Positions 57,927 to 64,000 of a stretch of 64,000 bases of DNA are shown here, piece by piece. Where the stretch lies: assembly GCA_963693315.1 (NCBI GenBank), contig OY856187.1:391245269-391309268 (forward strand). Direction: 5' to 3'. Source of the DNA: Diogma glabrata. Lineage: Eukaryota; Arthropoda; Insecta; Diptera; Cylindrotomidae. The position numbers and the translations under genes are program-made. The notes beneath the pieces are model-generated. The model saw only the letters and a program-made list of their open reading frames with translations. It searched no databases and was not told where the DNA came from. Within the stretch, counting starts at the first letter, position 1. Each line of letters begins with the position of its first letter.

Positions 57927-58774
57927 TCAGACCCTTTCCCGAAAGACATGTCTTTAAGTATATTAATTTTTCGGAATCACGCAGATTGTCATTTTCATGA
58001 ATCGCAGCTTTAGTAATGACAGACGAGAAATTTTATTAAAAATAATGTCTAACAACAAAGCAAGTGGTAGTGGTAGGGGACAAGAAATGGATACAAGTGA
58101 AACAGTACCATTTAGTATGGAACCAAGAAACACTGAACTTGAAAAAATATTTCATCTTTTTAGGTGTATCAGATTAGCTTTTTTTAAAGATGATGCAATC
58201 AAAATCATGGATGAATCTGATATCATTGATTTGAATTTGTCAGATGAATTAGCTGGTGCACTTTTCACTGTTTATACTTGGATTCGGAAAAGAGAAAATA
58301 AGGACGTGGCAAAAAGAGGAACTGAACACACGGGCAAGCCGATAAAAATAAATGGTGTAGAAGTAACAGTTGGTGCAATAGGAGAAGCCTATCTGAAACT
58401 TGAGCAGCCAAAATTTAATTACATGATATCAGGTCCATTAATAAATTTGTTGACACTACATAAATCATCTTTTGATGAAGTCCGTCTTTGTGTGTCTAAA
58501 TTCCACGCCCGAGATACGGGGGAGTCAAAAGAGATGATAGGAATTGATAGATTTGACCTGAATAATGCACATTATTATAATGAATAATGCACTCTATTAC
58601 GTGGTATAACTTACAAGCCTGAGCGTATAAGTGCAAACATCAAAAGCATGGGTTCTATTGCGTTGGCCATACGGCTAGTATTAGAAAATAAATTAACAAA
58701 TAAGCTTGAAGAAGCATTATTAAATTCAATAAAAATGGTGCCAGACTGTCATGCCATTGTCTCAGAACTTAAGA
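57927..58774 (+). pseudogene. Partial second copy of the 358-aa ORF unit inside element C
   Basis: Nearly identical to 53117 onward: the antisense BEL gag end (57927-58020), then the ORF from ATG 58045. The protein differs at two residues over the first 175 codons (Asn to Ile, Pro to Ser). It is then broken by a small insertion near 58570 containing attattataatgaataatgc. The frame recovers at RISANIKSMGS and stops matching at cttaagag (58774). The last third of the ORF is absent. Orientation is the same as pol. Confidence 0.88.
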
Positions 58775-59913
58775 GTTTACGAACCGATGAAATATTTATA
58801 AGATCATCAAGCTTTAAGATGGCTAATGACTCTTCGTACACCCACTGGTCGTTTGGCTAGATGGATCTTATTAATACAAACTTTTAATTAAAATTTTTCT
58901 TACACTCCAGGTAAAGCCAATCTCGTAGCCGATACCTTGTCACGACCACCTTGTGAAGACGAACAACAATGTGGCCTATGTTCAATTCAAATTGATTTAC
59001 CTAACAAAGGTTTGATAAATATGCGAGCACTTCAATTAGACCCGATTCTGATTCAGAAGAACCACAACTCGTTATCCCTAATGATTCCCGAAAAGAAATA
59101 TTACAAAATTATCATGATATTCCCACTGCAGGACACTACGGAGTCGACAAAACCTATTGCAAAATAAAGGAGAAATTTTTTTGGCCAGGAATGAAGAAAT
59201 ATATTGCAGAATACATTAAGACCTGCCCTGAGTGTCAAAAGTATAAGGTTTCAAACATGAAACCATCTGGATTGTTAAAAACACCTGTTATGGCACAACG
59301 TTCGGAAGTCTTAGCCATATATCTGTTTGGACCTCTTGTGGAATCCACCAATGAATTTAAATGGATTCTTATTATCGAAGACACGTCGACGAAATGGGTT
59401 GAGTTATACCCTCTTCAATATGCTACCGCAGAGGCGTGTGCGAAAACTTTAATAAATAGTTACTTCTTCAGATTTGGTGTCCCGCGAAGAATAATTTCCG
59501 ACAATGGTTCGCAGTTTGTAAGTGCAATTATGCAATGCGTTGCTGCATGTTTTGGAGTTCATCAAAATTTAATACCATTATATCATGCTGAAGCAAATGC
59601 TGTCGAGCGCCGAAATAGAGATCTAAAGACGCAATTAGCTATCCTGGTACGTGATAATCATCAAACGTGGGCTAATTATTTACCATCTGTACGTTTTGCC
59701 ATGAATACAACGAAATGCGATACCACCGGATACACACCGGCATATCTTACATTTGGCCGAGAATTACGGAGTATATCAGATATCCAACACGATTTCAGAA
59801 CAATTGTACAAGAAGAAAATTTTGTTCCTCTAATAACTCCATTCTTGTTAAAAATTGGATCTGTTATGGAGTTGGTTCGCGAGAACCAAGAAAAAGCCCA
59901 GGATAAATGGTAA
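58775..59913 (+). pseudogene. RNase H end and integrase, element C
   Basis: Begins in the last third of RNase H (LRTPTGRLARW and ANLVADTLSRPP are readable across shifted frames). It continues after a shift near 59045 into the integrase HHCC finger (TAGHYGVDKT and CPECQKYK). The first catalytic Asp is replaced by Tyr (VLAIYLFGPL; codon 59320-59322). The second Asp is in ISDNGSQF and the Glu in NAVERRNR. An in-frame TAA (59911-59913) precedes the C-terminal domain. It is inactive. Confidence 0.85.
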
Positions 59914-60564
59914 CATTATGCAGATAAACGAAGAAGTGATACAGTGAAGCTGCAAGCTGGAGACTTGGTGTTAGTCAAAACACACATTTTAAGCGATGCA
60001 AGTAAATCGATTACATCAAAGTTTACACCACGTCGAGATGGTCCATATAGAGTTAAATCATCTAAATCGTCGACAAGTTTCGAAATTGAAACATTAGAAG
60101 GTACAAGAGTTGGTGTCTATCATATTTCACACTTAACTCCATACAGAGAAAATCAAACTGTAGAGCCAATACAACGTATTCGAACAAGAGGACGTCCAAA
60201 ACAATCACCAATTTCTGATAATCTACCTGCTGAAACAGTTACACGTCAACTTCAACCAGAAATTAGTATTCTTCCTGAAATTCCGGAAAATGAAGAAATT
60301 ATTGATGACAATAACCTCAACATCCCTGAAGAAACTATAGCTGTTCCAGATGCAGTAACTACTACTCGTTCAAACCGTATTGTAAGAAAACCAGCCAGAT
60401 ATCAAGTTGCTGAATTGTCCTTCGAAACGAAGTCCGATTCAGAGGGGGAGGCTGTAACGAACCCACTTTATGAACTCCCTAATCCATCACTTATATTATC
60501 GACTCCAACCCTCATTTCCAAATCGAATCCTCTACAAAATTTTTCCCAACCCTACTTTCCCTAA
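59914..60564 (+). CDS. Integrase C-terminal domain and tail, element C
   Basis: Same frame as the integrase after the TAA at 59911. It has the C-terminal DNA-binding fold (AGDLVLVKTHILSD, RRDGPYRVK, GVYHISHLTPY). An acidic/proline tail with RTRGRPKQSP, an AT-hook-like motif, ends at 60564. The first Met (59944) is unlikely to be a true start. Confidence 0.75.
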   Translation, partial: HYADKRRSDTVKLQAGDLVLVKTHILSDASKSITSKFTPRRDGPYRVKSSKSSTSFEIETLEGTRVGVYHISHLTPYRENQTVEPIQRIRTRGRPKQSPISDNLPAETVTRQLQPEISILPEIPENEEIIDDNNLNIPEETIAVPDAVTTTRSNRIVRKPARYQVAELSFETKSDSEGEAVTNPLYELPNPSLILSTPTLISKSNPLQNFSQPYFP

Positions 60565-61274
60565 TTCGGTTCTTCTGATGACCAAAAATGTACAACGAGT
60601 CATTCGGGATTAAACTTTTGTACAATGAAGATTAAAAGAAAAAAAAGTAAATAAATATTGTAACGAACTTAAAATTTTTGCATTATTATTTTATTTAAAG
60701 TTTATTGGAGCAAATTTAAAGTTGTATTTTTCCCCCATTTTACAAGTCATCGTGGAGTACTTGTTGAGGCCCTCAAGTGAGTTACAACCTCAAATTTCAA
60801 ATTCATAGCATTATAGTTTACGAGATAATCGATATAATGTGAAAAACTCGTTTTACTCTCATTAATAGTGTTCCGTTTAAAAAACGGAACCCTAAAAACA
60901 ATTTAATTTAATTTAGTTTAATTTTAAAATTTATTTCAAGACCATGTAATATTTTTAAAAAATAAACAAAAAATCAAAAATTATATTTGTGTTTTTTTTT
61001 GTTTACAAACAAAACGTTATTTCTACCATAATCGTTCAATATTATCCCACCAGATGGCTCATCTGCTTGCCAACTGCGAGCGAGATTATAGAGAGATTAT
61101 TATAGATAGAGAGATTGATGTTAATGTTGAGATAAAATGGCAGATTAATATAAGATTGTAATGTAATCGAAGGTGAATTAATGTAACAACTATAATTATT
61201 ATTTAAAATAAATATATTTATAAAAATATATAATAGAAACAAATAGTCAAGCTAATGGAGTCTTATCCAGTTCA
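60565..61274. other. Candidate 3' end of element C and spacer
   Basis: A purine run gattaaaagaaaaaaaag (about 60629-60648) could be the polypurine tract, and tgtaacgaact (near 60659) the 3' LTR start. No 5' LTR copy was found to confirm it. The rest is AT-rich. Confidence 0.4.
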
Positions 61275-62195
61275 TTGGCGGTCAATCGAGGAGTTCCTCA
61301 GGGATCGATATTGGGACCTCTGTTGTTCTCGGTATTTATAAATGATCTCCCTCTTGTTGTGTTGTACCTGCACTATCTGCTCTATACTAATGATTGTCAA
61401 ATTTATATTTCTGGTAAGCTCTCCGAGATTGTTGAAATTTTTCGTAAAGTTAATTATGACCTAAAACAAATTGACAACTGGTCTCTTAATAACGGTCTTC
61501 TACTCAATCCGACTAAAACACAGGTCCTATTCATAACCAAAACGTGCGTTGATATTGATCTCCCACTGCTCTTTCTTGGCGATACTCAACTATCAGTGGG
61601 TAAATCTGTTAAGAATCTTGGGTGGTATATGAAAAACACTTTAACTTGGTCTACCATATCGTTGATGTCTGCAGGAAAATCAATTTTGCATTATACAGAT
61701 TCAAACTTCTTCAGGTTTCACACCGTTTGCCTTACGTATGCAATTGGTTAAAAGTTTAATAGTTCCGTACTTTAACTACTGTGATGTTATTATATTTAAT
61801 CTGGACTCGGATTCTTTTACTAAACTAAAGGTTGCATTAAATTCCTGTATACGATACATTTTCGGCCTGAAAAAATTTGATCATGTCTCTGAATACTCAA
61901 CTTCAATCCTTGGTTGTAGTTTGAAACAATTTTTTGACTTTAGAATTGCCGTTTTTATTTTCAAGTTAATTCAGCTTAAAATGCCATGTTACCATATAGT
62001 AAATTAGACTTTTCTCGATCGGTCCGCACTGGTCATTTACTTGTGCCATACAACAATTGGAAACAGTACCACGGGTCGTTTTTTGTTTATGGTATCTCTA
62101 ATGTTTGGAATAAACTTCCTATCGCCATTCGTGAACTAGGTTCCTTAACTAAATTCAAGAATGAGGCTTTTATTCTTATTAAGGAGAACTTTTGA
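61275..62195 (+). pseudogene. CR1-superfamily LINE, reverse transcriptase end
   Basis: Starts in the RT with RGVPQGSILGPLLFSVFIND. The catalytic box reads LYTNDCQ where YADD is expected, so Ala and the first Asp are lost. The thumb has LNPTKTQVLF. Later frames hold YFNYCDVIIFNL, RYIFGLKKFDHVSEY, and the end block FFVYGISNVWNKLPIAIREL. The three frames show indels near 61740 and 61990. This is a 5'-truncated dead copy. Confidence 0.85.
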
Positions 62196-62336
62196 TTTCG
62201 GTATTTCTTAACCTCTGTTATAGGAGAATTATTCTTTTAATTGTAAATACTATATTGTTTTAAAAGCTTAATGATTTTATAAAAGTTGTTGTTGTTTTAT
62301 GCAGGCGCATTGAAAATTTTGTATAAGTTAAGTCTG

Positions 62337-62362
62337 TGTAAATAAATGAATAAATAAATAAA
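62337..62362 (+). repeat. 3' simple-repeat tail of the LINE
   Basis: gtaaataaatgaataaataa and a few more bases, the usual microsatellite-like tail of CR1-type elements. It marks the LINE's 3' end. Confidence 0.75.
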
Positions 62363-62700
62363 ATTGAATAATAAGAAATCCGCTGGCCCAGATAAAATTT
62401 CTGAAAACCTCACGAACCGCTTTGAAGATAGCGAAACTATTTCCCATTCCCAAATCAAACAATGTAAGTAATCTCAGCGAATTCAGACCAATCTCCTTAC
62501 TCTCTATCCGAGGAAAAATATTAGAAAGGCTAATCCTTCAGAAATTATTATTCTTCTTTGAAGATGCACCAGGTCTAATACTAGAAGAACAATTCGGCTT
62601 CAAAAAAAAGTCACGCTACCGAACACGCTCTCTGTCAGCGCTATCGCTGACAAAACTGCGACAACACCAAAACAAATTTAACGATCACGTGATAAAAAGG
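62363..62700 (+). pseudogene. Jockey-like LINE fragment
   Basis: Reads NKKSAGPDKISEN, then KIAKLFPIPKSNNVSNLSEF, RPISLLSIRGKILERLI and LEEQFGFKK, the N-terminal RT blocks of Jockey-like LINEs. It is short and shifted near 62410, with no catalytic box. Confidence 0.75.
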
Positions 62701-63015
62701 AAAAAACCATCTTGTTACACAAAATGTCGGACATTGAATAAAAAATTAACTTCTCCGATTTAATTAATTTTAATGAAATTTAAATAAATAAAAATTTTTG
62801 ACAGAAATCCAAACTAAAGTAAATATAAAAGTCAATTGCGATGTATAATAATATAAATATTAATTTCTTTCTTTTTTAATAGGAATTTTTAAGTTTCATT
62901 TAAATTGAATTTGCTACATGTAAAATATTGTAAAACACTAATAAAATTCGAAATTTGGCATTAAAAACAAAATTTGTTATATTTGTAACAAAATCTTAAA
63001 AATTCTTTATTCAAT
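62701..63015. other. Non-coding spacer before the BEL/Pao gag
   Basis: AT-rich. No convincing LTR end or primer-binding site is visible. Confidence 0.4.
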
Positions 63016-64000
63016 ATGACTGATCAACAAGAAGAAAATAGTTTTCGAGGATTTGCCGATATACTACCGTCAAGCGGAAGAGCACTACATTCACCGCCAG
63101 TATTCAACGTTTTCCGGTGTACTATTTGCAACGCTATAAACAATGAACAATTTTTATCATGCCGCGGGTGCTCCAAGCACTTTCATACTAGATGCATAAA
63201 AATTCCAGTGAATGACTCTCGTAATTTCATTTGTAGCCAATGTGTGGAACCAACAAACAAGACTACAAGTAAGACGAAAACAAAATCGGTATCATCTCGA
63301 TTATCTTCTACAAGTTTAGCAGAACGTCGTTCGCGACTAGCTGAAGAAAAATTAAAATTACAGCAACAACTTGATGAAGAGCATAAAAGAGTCCAAGAAC
63401 TTCGCATAGAAAACTATATTAAAGAAAAGACGGCCATATTGTACGAAGAGAACAGCGACAATTCTGATGACGAGAATGATAATATTTCGAAACGTAATGA
63501 CGTTGAAGTTTGGGTAAATGAAAATACAACTAATGTAGAAAATGCTACTACAATCAAGAAATCTGATGAACACGTGATTCAGCAAAATATGGGAAAATCT
63601 CCAGACCTTCAGACACAGCACAGTTCATCAATCAAAATGACATCAAAAATAGAAAAATTGTCATCTCATCAAATCAACCAGTGTACCAAGATCGATCATT
63701 GAATCAGCTGACTGATCAAGCTCGAACCAATGTATATAGTGAAAATCCTTCACAAATACAAAAACACTGTGATTACATACAAGAAAAAATTCGTTATCTG
63801 AAAGTAGATATTCATGGTGATCCATCAGCGACTACTACTAAACAAGGCACCTCATTTCAACGATGTTTTGAAAACACAGAGCCACAATCAAAATTCTACA
63901 ACAATCAAACAACGAATATGGGTTCTCAACCAAATTATGCTCTTCCGTACTACAATGGAAGAAATTGTTTTACACCATACATAGAAAATTGTGATCATAT
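63016..64000 (+). CDS. BEL/Pao Gag with PHD-like finger, runs off the window
   Basis: ATG at 63016. Residues about 35-75 form a C4HC3 PHD-like zinc finger (CTICNAINNEQFLSCRGC, HFHTRC and FICSQC). A charged coiled coil follows (LAEERSRLAEE-like, actually SRLAEEKLKLQQQLDEE). Such N-terminal fingers plus coiled coil are known in BEL/Pao Gag of insects. The frame ends at 63702, but the +1 frame stays open to the end of the window (for example SLNQLTDQARTNVYSEN), so one indel near 63680 divides it. DUF1759 would lie beyond the window. A chromatin PHD protein is the alternative, less likely given the context. Confidence 0.7.

Overview
The window is AT-rich animal DNA, most likely from an insect. 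The evidence is spliced genes with GT-AG introns, Ty3/Gypsy and BEL/Pao LTR retrotransposons, several LINE clades, and PIF/Harbinger, pogo/Tigger, hAT and CACTA-like transposases with TA-flanked MITEs. I cannot name the species. I found no convincing host housekeeping gene, tRNA, rRNA or CRISPR array. Almost everything readable is mobile-element DNA, much of it nested.

Layout. 0-3.6 kb: a short hairpin MITE, a broken PIF/Harbinger transposase on the minus strand, and non-coding repeats. 3.6-17.1 kb: a decayed tnp2/CACTA-like transposase split by a young 11.6-kb Ty3/Gypsy element (element A; LTRs 4229-5663 and 14423-15860, TSD tgtg, gag 8132-9892, pol 9733-13075). 17-25 kb: non-coding DNA, a long (TA)n tract, and a dead RTE-like LINE broken by a minus-strand Jockey/R1-like LINE fragment. 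25.3-35.5 kb: a multigene region, all on the plus strand. It has a small coiled-coil gene fragment, a 788-bp foldback MITE, a C2H2-finger transposase whose frame is open except for a solo LTR at 29065-30801, a complete seven-exon 541-codon gene with a SAM-like start (31838-34260), and the C-terminus of a DUF4806-like gene. 36-47.8 kb: a BEL/Pao gag remnant, then a pogo/Tigger transposase split by a defective Ty3/Gypsy element (element B, 37986-45999, TSD atct) whose gag start is replaced by a 629-bp-period satellite array. 47.8-53 kb: a hAT-like end, an LTR end with primer-binding site and small ORF, and a broken ZMYM1-like hAT transposase. 53-60.6 kb: an unrecognised 358-aa ORF beside an antisense BEL/Pao gag fragment, a second broken ORF downstream, and a third Ty3/Gypsy element (element C). 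In element C the reverse transcriptase core is replaced by a near-identical partial copy of the 358-aa ORF. 60.6-64 kb: two LINE fragments and the start of a BEL/Pao gag with a PHD-like finger that runs off the window.

The genes do not form a host pathway. They are parts of separate elements, and their nesting gives relative ages: the tnp2-like and Tigger transposons predate elements A and B, and the 358-aa ORF unit at 53 kb predates its capture by element C. Best candidates for something undescribed are the 358-aa ORF and its partner (possibly a non-retroviral endogenous virus remnant), its substitution into a retrotransposon pol gene, the intact transposase plus seven-exon gene pair, and the higher-order satellite inside element B.
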